Positions 1-9,593 are shown, counted from the first letter of the stretch. The stretch: DNA of 43,278 bases from Mariprofundus sp. (GCA_030951045.1 JAUZQJ010000013.1:1-43278), one strand, 5' to 3'. Notes: generated by a model from the sequence alone, not told the origin. Program-made: numbers and translations.

Positions 1-135
1 TATAAACTCATGTCTGGCACAAACAAAGTTGCAACGGCCACAAAGCAAGTTATCGAGCAGGCATTTGGCATATCACTTCGCAAAAAAGAAGTTGAACAAG
101 CTGCAATTCAAATAGCGAACATTATCAATAAATGA
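1..135 (+). CDS. 3' end of an unidentified gene (partial)
   Basis: An open frame enters from the window edge and stops at TGA 133-135. The last 44 codons are visible and end in VEQAAIQIANIINK, a lysine- and alanine-rich amphipathic helix. An in-frame ATG at 10 would give a 41-residue peptide, but no ribosome binding site is visible before it, so I read this as the C-terminus of a longer protein that starts outside the window. I do not recognise the family. About 140 bases without a clear gene separate it from the convergent foldase gene. Confidence 0.4.
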   Translation, partial: YKLMSGTNKVATATKQVIEQAFGISLRKKEVEQAAIQIANIINK

Positions 136-200
136 GCTGAAAATACTCAACACTGCTTTGGCCGTTATGCGACCTTCGCGGTCTGGTCGGAAAACGACAT

Positions 201-215
201 TGAGTTATAAACTCA
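201..215. repeat. 15-base palindrome (6+3+6)
   Basis: TGAGTT-ATA-AACTCA is a perfect inverted repeat in the 142-base gap between the partial gene and the convergent foldase gene. Its right half, TATAAACTCA, also occurs at 1-10. It could be an operator half-site pair or chance. A sequence resembling a ribosome binding site (AGGAG, about 230) with a TTG at 241 follows, but that frame is only 11 codons long. Confidence 0.25.
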
Positions 216-277
216 GCAGTTAAATCACAGGAGTTATTTATTGGCTGATATGAAGGCGCACTGGCGAGCACCTTGAG

Positions 278-1117
278 CTATTGGTATTCCGGTTTGATGA
301 TGGAGATCTTCATTTCTTTCTCCACTTGTTCATACCATTGTTGCAAACGCTGATGCTCTATTGTGCTGATGATCTCATCACGCACCTCTTCAACAGGCTT
401 TTGCATGGCCGGGCGTTTGCCCAGAAGCTCAATGATATGCCAGCCAAACTTTGTTTTTACCGGCGTACTCAGGCCATTTTTTTTCAAGGAAAAGGCGACA
501 TCGTCAAATGCCTTTACCATCATTCCACGCGGGAACCAGTTGAGATTTCCACCGCGTGATTTGTTGTTACTGTCCAGAGAATGACTTGCGGCCAGTTTCT
601 CAAACAGGCTGCGATTGCGGCGTAGCTTTTTCAGCACCTGCCATGCCTCTTTTTCAGAACCCAACAGAATATGACGCGCATGCGCTTGTTCTGGCACGCT
701 GAATTCGTCGTAATGGTTGTTGTAATAGGCTTCAATTTCACTTGTTTGAATAACCACCATTTGTGCCAACTGCCAGGATTTTGCAGCTCCAATTAAAATC
801 TGGCGTTGCGCAGCCTGCATGCGCTGTTTAATCGCCGGATTCATATCCAACCCCAGGCGTTTGGCTTTCTGGCTGATGGCAATGCGGCGAATGAGTGAAC
901 GCAAAATATGCGTGCGGGCCTTGGGGTCATTGCGGTATTGAATCATGGGATCTGGCAGGTTGGCCATTTCATTGTCTATATCGGATTCATGAATACTAAT
1001 GCCGTTGACCACCGCAACCACAGGGCTGCTATTGATGGCTTCAAGTTTTGGTAAATCGCTCTGCTGTTGACATGCTGTGAAGCTGAGCAGTAAAGCGAAT
1101 AACATCAGTTGCCGCAT
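278..1117 (-). CDS. PpiC/parvulin-type peptidyl-prolyl isomerase lipoprotein (SurA/EpsD-like)
   Basis: The 279-residue product is a probable periplasmic folding factor that isomerises Xaa-Pro bonds in exported proteins. The N-terminus has a short hydrophobic stretch ending in FTAC (Cys16), which suggests a lipoprotein signal, although Phe at -3 of the lipobox is unusual. Residues about 30-130 form a helical SurA_N-like region. Residues about 145-235 are a parvulin domain, with the recognisable ARHILL opening, the GGxLxWFPRGMMV segment and the closing FGWHIIELL. The start is supported by AAGGGG about eight bases upstream. It is divergent from the cstA-family gene, with only about 100 bases between them. 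Close relatives include SurA, PrsA and EpsD; no exopolysaccharide cluster is nearby, so a general chaperone role is more likely. Confidence 0.85.
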   Translation of the reverse strand: MRQLMLFALLLSFTACQQQSDLPKLEAINSSPVVAVVNGISIHESDIDNEMANLPDPMIQYRNDPKARTHILRSLIRRIAISQKAKRLGLDMNPAIKQRMQAAQRQILIGAAKSWQLAQMVVIQTSEIEAYYNNHYDEFSVPEQAHARHILLGSEKEAWQVLKKLRRNRSLFEKLAASHSLDSNNKSRGGNLNWFPRGMMVKAFDDVAFSLKKNGLSTPVKTKFGWHIIELLGKRPAMQKPVEEVRDEIISTIEHQRLQQWYEQVEKEMKISIIKPEYQ

Positions 1118-1161
1118 AACGGATCCCCTTGTTCAGTTTGGGCGCTAGGGTAGCGTGCTGC

Positions 1162-1176
1162 GCTTGTACGACAAGC
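1162..1176. promoter_or_regulatory. Perfect palindrome in a divergent promoter region
   Basis: GCTTGT-ACG-ACAAGC is a perfect 6+3+6 inverted repeat in the short divergent spacer between the foldase (-) and the CstA-type transporter (+). Its position, 40 bases before the transporter start, suits a regulator site, but no regulator gene is adjacent and the match is short. Confidence 0.3.
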
Positions 1177-1215
1177 AATCACCCATTTGGTTGCCTTGAA
1201 GATGGAGGGTATGGG

Positions 1216-2919
1216 ATGAGTCCTGTAGTAATGACGATTACGGTGTTATGCCTGTATCTCGTGTTTTTTCACTTTTATGCCAAAGGTGTTTTAAGCAAAA
1301 AAATATTTGAATTGAATGATGATAACATCACACCAGCGCATAGCATGCAGGACGGCGTCGATTATGTACCGTCCAACAAATACATTCTTTTTGGCCATCA
1401 TTATGCATCCATTGCCGGCTTAGCGCCTATGCTCGGCCCTGCGATCGCGGTGATCTGGGGCTGGGTACCAGCTCTGTGCTGGGTGGTATTTGGCACCTTA
1501 CTGGTTGGAGCCGTGCATGATTTTTCTGCACTGGTGCTCTCCATTCGCCATAAAGGACAAAGTGTTGGTTCGATTGCCCGTGATGTGATCAGCCCGCGTA
1601 CACGGTTATTGTTTCTATTGGTGATCTTCTTCCTCGTGGCGTTGGCAATGGGCGTGTTTGTGCTGGTTATTTCAGGCCTATTTGCAGCACCAGATGTAGC
1701 CAATATTCCAGCCACAGCGCATCCGGAAGCGGTATTCCCGACCTACTCATTGATGTTAATAGCCATGGTGATTGGTTTTCTGGTCTATAAAAAGAACTTT
1801 CCCCTGTGGCCCATGATTGCAGTAGGTTTTGTATTGATGCTGATCACTACAAGTATCGGCTTGGAAATGCCTATCACAGGCTTTACAGCCAGCGACTGGA
1901 CATGGTCTCTGTTGGTGTATGCCTTTATTGCCAGTATTTTGCCTGTCTGGTTGTTACTACAGCCACGGGATTTCCTCAATTCACTGCTATTGTATCTGGC
2001 CCTGTTTATGATGCTGGCAGGCTTCTTTTTATTATCTCCGGACTGGGTGGCTCCAGCCATTAACCCTAATCCTGTCGGAGCTCCACCGCTGATGCCATTT
2101 TTGTTTATCGTTATTGCTTGTGGGGCAGTGTCCGGTTTCCACGGCTTGGTCGCATCCGGTACAACATCCAAACAGTTGAACAAAGAGAGTGATGCTCCCT
2201 TCGTGGGTTATGTTGGCATGATTGGTGAATCGTTGTTAGCACTGTTGGCCGTATTGGCGACCACGGCAGGCGCCTTTTCATCGCGTGCGGAGTGGGAATC
2301 TTTTTATGGTTCATGGGAAAAAGCCGCCGGTCTGCATCAGAAGCTTGGTGTGTTTATTCAGGGTAATGCCAACTTTATTCACCAATTAGGGATTCCAGTG
2401 GATTATGCTGCGGCATTTATCTCTGTTGTCGTAGTCGGCTTTGCCATGACCAGTGTAGATACAGGTGCGCGGCTGTTGCGCTTTAATCTCGAAGAAATCG
2501 GTGAAACTATCCATGTAAAAGCATTGGGAAATCGTTATGTTGCGACGACCCTGGCCATTGCTGCGATTGGTTTCTTTGCCTTTTTCACGATGGATGGCAA
2601 ACCGGCAGGTCTATTTTTATGGACATTGTTTGGCACCACCAATCAGATTCTGGCCGGTTTAACATTGCTAACCGTTACCATTTATCTCTATCGTAAGAAA
2701 AAACCTATTCTCTATACCATGTTACCGATGTTGCTTGTACTTGGTGCCACCATTTCCGGCATGGTGATGGGCATCTTCAAGGCCGTGGGAAATGGGCAAT
2801 GGACAGTTGCTGCCGTTGGAGCAGCGATTTTTATGTTGGCATTCTGGGTGCTGGTTGAAGCCTTGCTGGTGGTCAAACAGGTGAGAGATGATAGAAAGTT
2901 GGATCAAACTACGACCTAG
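1216..2919 (+). CDS. cstA: CstA-family carbon starvation / peptide-pyruvate transporter
   Basis: The 567-residue protein is almost entirely made of hydrophobic segments, as expected of an inner-membrane transporter. CstA proteins take up peptides or pyruvate when carbon is scarce. Family hallmarks are visible: the N-terminal SNKYILFGHHYASIAGLAPM segment, GPAIAVIWGWVPA, the GAVHDFSALVLSIRHKGQSVG loop, and SGFHGLVASGTTSKQ in the middle. I place the start at ATG 1216 because GGAGG lies seven bases before it. An upstream in-frame TTG (1129) would add 29 cysteine-rich residues with no homologous look. The product is shorter than E. coli CstA (about 700 residues) and matches the short branch of the family. 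No small YbdD/CstX companion follows. Confidence 0.88.
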   Translation: MSPVVMTITVLCLYLVFFHFYAKGVLSKKIFELNDDNITPAHSMQDGVDYVPSNKYILFGHHYASIAGLAPMLGPAIAVIWGWVPALCWVVFGTLLVGAVHDFSALVLSIRHKGQSVGSIARDVISPRTRLLFLLVIFFLVALAMGVFVLVISGLFAAPDVANIPATAHPEAVFPTYSLMLIAMVIGFLVYKKNFPLWPMIAVGFVLMLITTSIGLEMPITGFTASDWTWSLLVYAFIASILPVWLLLQPRDFLNSLLLYLALFMMLAGFFLLSPDWVAPAINPNPVGAPPLMPFLFIVIACGAVSGFHGLVASGTTSKQLNKESDAPFVGYVGMIGESLLALLAVLATTAGAFSSRAEWESFYGSWEKAAGLHQKLGVFIQGNANFIHQLGIPVDYAAAFISVVVVGFAMTSVDTGARLLRFNLEEIGETIHVKALGNRYVATTLAIAAIGFFAFFTMDGKPAGLFLWTLFGTTNQILAGLTLLTVTIYLYRKKKPILYTMLPMLLVLGATISGMVMGIFKAVGNGQWTVAAVGAAIFMLAFWVLVEALLVVKQVRDDRKLDQTTT

Positions 2920-3069
2920 TAGGCTGTTAGTAGCAAAGGCGTTTGTAATGATCAACACCACGAGATCAAGATTGTATTTTTTGAAATTTTATGCTATTAA
3001 TGAAGATGGTACCAAGAAGCTTCGTGCTAGGAGTTAGCCATCGGCATTCATTTTGAACATTTTGATGAC

Positions 3070-3492
3070 ATGAATTTCATGCTGGTCATTCTGCATGGGC
3101 TTGTGACTGATGAGCAGTTGGATGCCCACATCTCCAGAATGTTTGAAGATCAGTATGACAGCCCCGGAAAACTTGGTTTGGTTGTCATGTGCAAAAGCAT
3201 ATCAACACGCAACCTATCCTTTAAAGCTATTTTCTCTGCTGGAAAACGCATGAGAAAAGCGAAATTCCGTTCGCATGGGAAGGTAGCCTTTATTACGAAA
3301 AGCGCCGTGAGTTTTGGCTTAGCCAGGATATATAAATCAGCAGCAGAAGTAGCTGATCTGGATGAAATACGCATTTTACGCAGTGATGGGCTTGAAAAAG
3401 CGATTCAGTGGCTTGGTGTTGAGCAATATAGCGCCCCTATTCATCATCAGATCACGCGTTATGAACAAGTCGCGGAGTACGCTGTTAAGTAA
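3070..3492 (+). CDS. Small STAS/SpoIIAA-like protein
   Basis: The product is about 140 residues (longer if translation begins upstream). The pattern LVILHGLVTDEQLDAHI, then GLVVMCKSIS, then KVAFITKSAVSFGLARIYKS and IRILRSDGLEKAIQWLG resembles single-domain SpoIIAA/STAS-like proteins of unknown role. No catalytic motif is evident and it is probably cytoplasmic. The start is uncertain. The first ATG (3070) has no ribosome binding site, while AGGAG at 3029-3033 sits before in-frame ATC (3040) and ATT (3046) codons. The residues encoded there (IHFEHFDD) look like the natural first strand of the fold. The gene stands alone, about 150 bases after cstA. Confidence 0.65.
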   Translation: MNFMLVILHGLVTDEQLDAHISRMFEDQYDSPGKLGLVVMCKSISTRNLSFKAIFSAGKRMRKAKFRSHGKVAFITKSAVSFGLARIYKSAAEVADLDEIRILRSDGLEKAIQWLGVEQYSAPIHHQITRYEQVAEYAVK

Positions 3493-3689
3493 GTCAGGCA
3501 CCTTGGGCGTAAGCGCTGTTGCATGTGAATTTCAGCCTCGGTATTGAAGCTTTCAAGATAGTCCTATGAACGCATTATACGATCTCTAACTTGTATATAT
3601 TATGCTCAACACTAAGCTGCACCACTTTTCAAGCCATGTTTTGCAACGACTATTGCATGGTTAAATTTTATGTCTCACGGAATAGTTCA

Positions 3690-5282
3690 TTGATTTCTAC
3701 ATCTGGTATTACTATGCAATTCGGGGATAAGACCCTGTTTGAAAACATTTCAGTCAAATTCAGCGATAACAATCGTTATGGTTTTATTGGCGCAAATGGT
3801 TGCGGAAAATCCACCTTGATAAAAATTCTGGGTGGTGATCTGGAGCCTACCAATGGCCACGTCAGCATTGGTGAGCATCAGCGCCTTGGTAAATTGCGTC
3901 AGGATCATTTCGCCTTTGAAGAGATCAGCGTAATTGATACCGTGATGATGGGTCATGAGAAACTGTGGAAGGTGAAACAGGAGCGTGAGTTTCTCTACTC
4001 TCAGGAAGAATTAAGCGAAGAAGATGGTATGCGTGCCGGCGATCTGGAAAGCGAATTTGCTGACATGGATGGCTATAGTGCCGAACCCGATGCTGGTGAT
4101 TTGCTTATCGATATGGGCATTCCGGTTGAAGATCACTACAATCTGATGAAATCCATTGCGCCCGGTTTAAAACTGCGTGTGCTGCTTGCCCAAGCGCTGT
4201 TTGGTAACCCGGAGATCATTCTACTGGATGAGCCAACCAATAACCTGGATCTCAATGCAATCCGTTGGTTGGAAGGCGTGATCAAGGAACGTAAAAGTAC
4301 AATGATCATTATTTCGCATGACCGTCACTTCCTTAACAGTGTTTGCACCCACATGGCTGATTTGGATTATGGCGAATTACGCATGTACCCGGGCAATTAT
4401 GACAATTATATGGAAGCCTCTGCACTGGTGCAGGAACAGCTGTTAACGGCCAATGCCAAGAAGACCGAAGAGATTCAGGAACTGCAGGCGTTTGTACGTC
4501 GTTTCTCAGCCAATGCATCCAAGGCTACGCAGGCACAATCACGCGCCAAAAAACTGGATAAAATCAAACTCGATGAAGTAAAACCTTCAAGCCGCGTCAG
4601 TCCTTATATGAAATTCTCACAGGATAAGCCGCTGAACAAAGTTGCACTTAAACTCAATGAATTGAGCAAAGGTTTTGATGATCAGCTGCTGTTTGAAAAA
4701 TTCGATTTGATGGTGCCTGTTGGAGAGCGCGTGGCGGTAATTGGCCCCAATGGTATTGGTAAAACCACACTGTTGCGTTGTCTGGCTGGTGATCTGGCAG
4801 CTACTTCGGGTGAAATCAAATGGTCGGAAAATGTAAAACTGGGTTATTACGCTCAGGATCATTCAGCTGATTTTGCTGAGGATGTCACCCTGTTTGACTG
4901 GATGACCCAGTGGAAGCGGGAAGAACACGGTGAACAGGAAGTGCGTGGTAATCTCGGACGTATGCTGTTTTCACAGAATGATATCAACAAATCGGTGAAA
5001 GCACTTTCCGGTGGTGAAAAGGGGCGCATGCTATTTGGTAAATTCATGTTCCAGAATCCCAATGTGATGTTGTTAGATGAGCCGACCAACCATATGGATA
5101 TGGAGTTTATCGAATCCCTGAACATAGCGCTGGCAGCGTATCCTGGCACATTGATTTTTGTCAGCCATGACCGTGAACTCATAGCCACTGTAGCCACCCG
5201 TATTATTGAAATCACACCAAATGGCATTGTGGATTATCACGGAACCTATGAGGAATATCTCAAGTCTCAGGGCGTGCGCTAA
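3690..5282 (+). CDS. ybiT: ABC-F family ATPase, YbiT-like
   Basis: A soluble tandem ABC ATPase of the ABC-F class, which acts on the ribosome rather than in membranes. Domain 1 has Walker [10 protein letters not shown] and Walker [13 protein letters not shown]; its signature is replaced by [12 protein letters not shown], as in YbiT. The linker contains [18 protein letters not shown]. Domain 2 has [18 protein letters not shown] and [12 protein letters not shown]. Starting at TTG 3690 gives 530 residues and an N-terminus ([14 protein letters not shown]) that lines up with E. coli YbiT as I remember it, also 530 residues. A weak CGGAA lies about seven bases upstream. The ATG at 3657 has no ribosome binding site. 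It is the first of five plus-strand genes in a row. Confidence 0.9.
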   Translation: MISTSGITMQFGDKTLFENISVKFSDNNRYGFIGANGCGKSTLIKILGGDLEPTNGHVSIGEHQRLGKLRQDHFAFEEISVIDTVMMGHEKLWKVKQEREFLYSQEELSEEDGMRAGDLESEFADMDGYSAEPDAGDLLIDMGIPVEDHYNLMKSIAPGLKLRVLLAQALFGNPEIILLDEPTNNLDLNAIRWLEGVIKERKSTMIIISHDRHFLNSVCTHMADLDYGELRMYPGNYDNYMEASALVQEQLLTANAKKTEEIQELQAFVRRFSANASKATQAQSRAKKLDKIKLDEVKPSSRVSPYMKFSQDKPLNKVALKLNELSKGFDDQLLFEKFDLMVPVGERVAVIGPNGIGKTTLLRCLAGDLAATSGEIKWSENVKLGYYAQDHSADFAEDVTLFDWMTQWKREEHGEQEVRGNLGRMLFSQNDINKSVKALSGGEKGRMLFGKFMFQNPNVMLLDEPTNHMDMEFIESLNIALAAYPGTLIFVSHDRELIATVATRIIEITPNGIVDYHGTYEEYLKSQGVR

Positions 5283-5353
5283 CATTTCATTGATTTGTAA
5301 TATGGATGTATCAATATCCCGGCTGCTTGAATATTTAACTCCCTGGAGATTTT

Positions 5354-6703
5354 ATGCCATTGCAAAGAATTGTTATGTTTTTGCTATCAACCTGCCTTTT
5401 TATATCCAGCGCCAATGCTGGGGAAATACAACAGACTACCTTTAAAAACGGCGCTAAACTGGTGGTTGAAGAAGACCATTCAGCGCCGGTGGCAATGGTG
5501 CAGGTCTGGTTGAAAGTCGGTGGCCGCGACGAAGTGCCCGGCAAAACCGGTTTAGCACATGTATTTGAACATATGATGTTTAAGGGCTCAAAAAAGCTGG
5601 ACGCAGGTGAATACAGCAAACGCATATCCGCCATGGGTGGTAGTGATAATGCCTTTACCAGCACCGATTACACCGCTTATTTTGAAACCGTTCCGGCGGC
5701 GCGTGTACAGGAAGTGCTGGCCATGGAAGCCGAACGCTTTGCCCATCTCAGGTTGCGCGATGAAGATTTCCAGAAAGAAATTCGGGTGATCATGGAAGAG
5801 CGCCGCATGCGCACCGAAGATGATCCGAACTCGCGTATGTTTGAAGAGCTCTCTGCTGCATCTTTGCGTCTGCACCCCTATCGCAATCCGGTCATCGGTT
5901 GGATGCAGGATCTGCAAGCCCTGACGATTGAAGATGTGCGTGCTTTTTACAACAAACATTATGTGCCGGGAAATGCTATTGTAGTGGTCGTTGGTGATGT
6001 GGACTTTGAGCAGGTAAAAAAGACCGTCGCCAAGACCTTTGGTAAGATAAAGGTACATGGTGATATCCCGGCCCGTTTCAATCCAGTGGAACCAGAACCC
6101 TTTGGCCCTAAACGTATTCAAGTGACACTGCCTGCACAGTTGCCTATGTTGGCGGTAACCATTCCAGTGCCTGTATGGAAGCCGGGTAAAAATGATAATG
6201 AAGCGGCATCTCTGGCTCTGGCTACGCATATTCTGGCCGGTGGTCGTTCTGCCCGCATGACGCGTGAAATTGTCGATAAACAACGCAAAGCATTTACCGC
6301 CAGTGCAGGCTACGATGAATCCTCCATGGGACTTGATTTATGGTATGCCTATGGTCTATTGGGTCCCAAACAGACAACCGAAGCATTTGAAAAATCCCTG
6401 TGGGCGCTACTGGATGATATGGCAAAAAAACCGGTAACTGCCAAAGAGTTAGCTGCCGCCAAACGCAATGTTATTGCAGCCAATGTATTTGCTCAGGACT
6501 CGCTCTATCTACGCGCCAAAGAGATTGGTCGCATGGAAGTCGTCGGAACCGGTGCTGAGAATCGCCCCTTGTGGCTGAAAGCGATCAGTCATGTCACGGC
6601 TGCGGACATTCAGAAAGCGGTGGCGCGCTGGTTGAAACAGGAGCGTTCGACAACAGGTATTATGATGCCTGCTAAACACATGGCAGCGGGAGATAAATCA
6701 TGA
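5354..6703 (+). CDS. Secreted M16 zinc peptidase, active subunit
   Basis: A 449-residue pitrilysin-family peptidase with a signal peptide (cleavage probably after SSANA, residue about 22), so periplasmic or envelope-located. The inverted zinc motif HVFEH is at residues 69-73 and the third ligand glutamate is in IMEERRM (about 148-149). The second half-domain holds the usual GGRSARMTREIVDKQRKAFTA-type segment. It is followed immediately, with a 4-base ATGA overlap, by a second M16 gene that lacks the zinc motif. Such active/inactive pairs are known to work as heterodimers with a shared cavity. The substrate is unknown; degradation of periplasmic peptides is the usual assumption. Confidence 0.9.
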   Translation: MPLQRIVMFLLSTCLFISSANAGEIQQTTFKNGAKLVVEEDHSAPVAMVQVWLKVGGRDEVPGKTGLAHVFEHMMFKGSKKLDAGEYSKRISAMGGSDNAFTSTDYTAYFETVPAARVQEVLAMEAERFAHLRLRDEDFQKEIRVIMEERRMRTEDDPNSRMFEELSAASLRLHPYRNPVIGWMQDLQALTIEDVRAFYNKHYVPGNAIVVVVGDVDFEQVKKTVAKTFGKIKVHGDIPARFNPVEPEPFGPKRIQVTLPAQLPMLAVTIPVPVWKPGKNDNEAASLALATHILAGGRSARMTREIVDKQRKAFTASAGYDESSMGLDLWYAYGLLGPKQTTEAFEKSLWALLDDMAKKPVTAKELAAAKRNVIAANVFAQDSLYLRAKEIGRMEVVGTGAENRPLWLKAISHVTAADIQKAVARWLKQERSTTGIMMPAKHMAAGDKS

Positions 6704-8040
6704 TGATACGTGGATATGTGATGGCGCTCTGCCTGTCGTTATGTAGCGGCATTTCAATAGCACAGGCTGTGCCAGCAATTGAAGAAGCAAAACTGGATAA
6801 CGGTGTGCGTGTACTGTTAATGGAAGCGCATAATGTACCGATGCTGGCAATGAAGCTGGTGATGCCTGCCGGCAGCCGTTTTGATGCGGCAGAAAAAGCG
6901 GGATCTGCCAGTCTGTTGGCCGGCATGCTATCTGATCATACCGCCAAACATGATTTTACAGCCTGGGCCGACCTGCTGGATGCGGATGCTATTCATTTGG
7001 GTGCAAGTGCAGGTCGTGATGATTTCAATGTTTCACTGACGGTGTTAAAGGATGCATTAGAGCCGGGGCTGGATGCATTTGCTGAATTGCTGTTGCAGCC
7101 GGGTTGGAATCAGAAACGCTTTGCCATTATGAAACAGGATTCCATTGCCTCCGCGCAAAAGGAGAAAGAGGAGCCGGGCGCACAGGCCTCACAAGCCGGT
7201 GCCGATCTACTGTTTGCAGGGCATCCCTATGGCCATCGTCCCGGCGGAAGTATGCAGACGCTAGCACGCATTGAGGTTGCCGATTTAAAGCAACTGTATC
7301 GTACTCAGGTCAAACCCGAAGGTGCTGTGCTGGCTGTCAGTGGTGATATCACGATGAACGAATTATTACCGTTATTAAACGCACGTCTATCGTCATGGAA
7401 AGGTAAAGCGAGCAAAGGCCTGTATGCTATTGATAGTCCTAAAGTAATCACCGGTCAGGAGCGGAATGTAAGCTTACCGACAACACAGATGCTGGTGCAA
7501 TTGTTACGTTTGGGGCCGTCACGCAGTGATGCGGACTTTTTCCCTGCTTTTGTGCTTAACCATGTGCTCGGTGGCGGTGGTTTTGGTTCCCGTCTGATGG
7601 AAGAAGTGCGTGAAAAGCGTGGCCTGGTCTATGGGGTTTACTCGTATTTTATGCCCTTAGCGGTTGAGGGGCCCTTTGTGATTACCTTGCAAACCCGTGC
7701 CGATCAGGCTGGTGAGGCAGAACAAGTGGTGCGTGATGTGATTGCATCCATGGCAGCAGGTAAGATTAGTGCCAAACAACTTAAAGCCAGCAAAGAGAAT
7801 CTGATTGGTAGTTTTGCACAGCGCATAGATTCCAACCGTGAACGTGTGGGTTTGATTGCGATGATTGGACTCTATGGCCTACCTCTGAACTATTTGAGCG
7901 CTTGGACGGAACAGGTAGAGCGCGTGAGTTTGCAGCAAGTTAAAGCCCAGGCCGAACGCTATCTCAAACCGGAACAGTGGAATCGGGTTCGTGTTGGCCC
8001 TGCATCTGCTTTTCAGCCAGTTATTCCTGCCGCACACTGA
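6700..8040 (+). CDS. Secreted M16 peptidase-like protein, non-catalytic subunit
   Basis: A 446-residue M16-fold protein with a signal peptide (cleavage likely after SIAQA). At the position of the zinc motif the sequence reads SLLAGMLSDHT, with no HxxEH, so it should not bind catalytic zinc. The C-terminal half retains the glycine-rich GGGGFGSRLMEEVREKRGLVYGVYSYF region, whose arginine and tyrosine are used by M16 enzymes to hold the substrate. The gene starts inside the stop of the active subunit, with GGGAG about eight bases upstream, so translational coupling is likely. Together the two should form one peptidase complex. Confidence 0.88.
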   Translation: MMIRGYVMALCLSLCSGISIAQAVPAIEEAKLDNGVRVLLMEAHNVPMLAMKLVMPAGSRFDAAEKAGSASLLAGMLSDHTAKHDFTAWADLLDADAIHLGASAGRDDFNVSLTVLKDALEPGLDAFAELLLQPGWNQKRFAIMKQDSIASAQKEKEEPGAQASQAGADLLFAGHPYGHRPGGSMQTLARIEVADLKQLYRTQVKPEGAVLAVSGDITMNELLPLLNARLSSWKGKASKGLYAIDSPKVITGQERNVSLPTTQMLVQLLRLGPSRSDADFFPAFVLNHVLGGGGFGSRLMEEVREKRGLVYGVYSYFMPLAVEGPFVITLQTRADQAGEAEQVVRDVIASMAAGKISAKQLKASKENLIGSFAQRIDSNRERVGLIAMIGLYGLPLNYLSAWTEQVERVSLQQVKAQAERYLKPEQWNRVRVGPASAFQPVIPAAH

Positions 8041-8074
8041 TCATGTTCCACCTCAGTAACTCAGGGCTTTCGAT

Positions 8075-8608
8075 ATGCGCATAACGGCAGGCGAGATGCG
8101 TAGCCGTATTGTGCCGGTAGCGAATGTACCGGGGTTAAGGCCTACACCCGCCAAGGTGCGGCAGGCGATGTTTAATATGCTTGGTTCCGTTGATGATTTT
8201 GACATGCTCGACCTGTTTTCAGGCTCTGGCATTATGGCTCTGGAAGCACTTTCCCGCGGCGCCAAATCAGCCCAATCGATTGAACTTCATCACCTTGCAG
8301 CGAAGAGCCTTCAACAGACCCGCGAGTATTTGAAGCTGGAGAATCGTTGGCAGATTAAGCAGATGAGCGTGGAGAAAGGCATCAAACTGCTTTCAGGATC
8401 ATCATTTGATCTTATCTTTGCCGATCCACCCTATGCGCAGGGTGAAGCTGAAAATGTACTTCAACTGCTTGATCAGCACAGTATTACAGCCCATCAATTG
8501 GTCATTGAAGAGTCCGCTCGCTACCAGCCACTATGGCCTGAAGGCTGGATTTGTCAGGACTCCAGACGCTATGGTGATAGCTGTTTGCATTTTCTTTTGA
8601 GAAAATGA
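8075..8608 (+). CDS. rsmD: 16S rRNA (guanine966-N2)-methyltransferase RsmD
   Basis: The 177-residue protein has the RsmD layout: an N-terminal LRPTPAKVRQAMFNML segment that binds RNA, motif I DLFSGSGIMALEALSRGA for S-adenosylmethionine, and the catalytic DPPY (ADPPYAQG). It methylates N2 of G966 in 16S rRNA of the small subunit. The N-terminus MRITAGEMRSRIVP fits the family start, although the ribosome binding site is weak. It lies 34 bases after the M16 pair and about 40 bases before hemC. The usual neighbour coaD is not present here. Confidence 0.93.
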   Translation: MRITAGEMRSRIVPVANVPGLRPTPAKVRQAMFNMLGSVDDFDMLDLFSGSGIMALEALSRGAKSAQSIELHHLAAKSLQQTREYLKLENRWQIKQMSVEKGIKLLSGSSFDLIFADPPYAQGEAENVLQLLDQHSITAHQLVIEESARYQPLWPEGWICQDSRRYGDSCLHFLLRK

Positions 8609-8647
8609 GGTCTTAGCGTTACCGTTCGCACAATCATGGAGGTTCCA

Positions 8648-9571
8648 TTGTCCCTTATTCGTATTGCTACCCGTCGTTCCCCGCTTGCTTTGTGGCAGGC
8701 TGAATATATTGCATCTGAGCTGGAGCGGCTTGATCCGAACGTCACCACTGAGCTGGTCAAGATTGTCACCCGTGGTGATAAAATCCTTGATGTACCCTTG
8801 GCAAAAGTTGGCGGTAAGGGGCTATTTACCAAAGAAATTGATGAAGCTTTGTTGGATGGTCGTGCTGATATCGCAGTGCATTCAATGAAAGATGTGCCGA
8901 CCGAGCTGCCCGCAGGAACCAGTATTCGGGCGCATCCCAAACGTGAAGATCCACGCGATGCGATTGCTACAATTACCGGTGGTGGTCTGGATACCTTACC
9001 TGAAGGTGCAACGATTGGTACATCAAGTCTGCGCCGTATTGCCCAGCTGGCTGGCAGATACCCGCATTTTAAATTTGTTTCTATTCGCGGCAACATCCAG
9101 ACACGCCTTTCCAAACTGGGCGAAGAAGTAGATGCGGTGATTCTGGCCGCTGCCGGTGTATGTCGTATGGGCATGCAGGATAAAATGCATCAGTTTGTGG
9201 ATACAGAATTACTCTTGCCTGCCGTCGCGCAGGGCACGCTAGGTGTACAAACCCGCGATGCCGATGATGTGATCAATGCTTTGATTGATCAGCTTAATGA
9301 CACAGATACCGTGGATAGAACCCGAGCAGAACGTTCTTTCCTGGCCCGTCTGGAAGGTGGTTGTCAGGTGCCGATTGCTGCGTTTGCGACATTGGATGGT
9401 GATACCCTGCATCTGAAAGGCCTTGTCGGTGCTGTCGATGGTTCTGTCATGATTGCGCGTGAAACAACAGGTAATCGTGCTGATGGTGTAGCTCTTGGTG
9501 CTGCATTGGCTGATGAAGTCTTAGATGCCGGTGCTCGCCCTATTCTGGAAGCCCTGTACGCTGAGAGTTAA
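8648..9571 (+). CDS. hemC: Porphobilinogen deaminase (hydroxymethylbilane synthase)
   Basis: It polymerises four porphobilinogen units into hydroxymethylbilane in haem synthesis. From TTG 8648 the protein is 307 residues, beginning MSLIRIATRRSPLALWQ. The catalytic aspartate is D82 in HSMKDVP, the cofactor-attaching cysteine is C239 in LEGGCQVPI, and GTSSLRR and SIRGNIQTRLSKL are conserved substrate-binding segments. The TTG start is preferred because GGAGG (8638-8642) sits five bases upstream. The alternative ATG at 8636 overlaps that ribosome binding site. hemD does not follow; the next gene is convergent. Confidence 0.95.
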   Translation: MSLIRIATRRSPLALWQAEYIASELERLDPNVTTELVKIVTRGDKILDVPLAKVGGKGLFTKEIDEALLDGRADIAVHSMKDVPTELPAGTSIRAHPKREDPRDAIATITGGGLDTLPEGATIGTSSLRRIAQLAGRYPHFKFVSIRGNIQTRLSKLGEEVDAVILAAAGVCRMGMQDKMHQFVDTELLLPAVAQGTLGVQTRDADDVINALIDQLNDTDTVDRTRAERSFLARLEGGCQVPIAAFATLDGDTLHLKGLVGAVDGSVMIARETTGNRADGVALGAALADEVLDAGARPILEALYAES

Positions 9572-9593
9572 ACCCGTATTCCTTGAATGTTTG

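Noticed and set aside
5588-6283. A 231-residue frame antisense to the active M16 peptidase
   Set aside because: Rich in His/Phe/Arg with no domain; the sense strand carries a clear peptidase.
8569-9174. A 201-residue frame antisense to hemC
   Set aside because: Composition typical of an antisense shadow; hemC motifs on the other strand are unambiguous.
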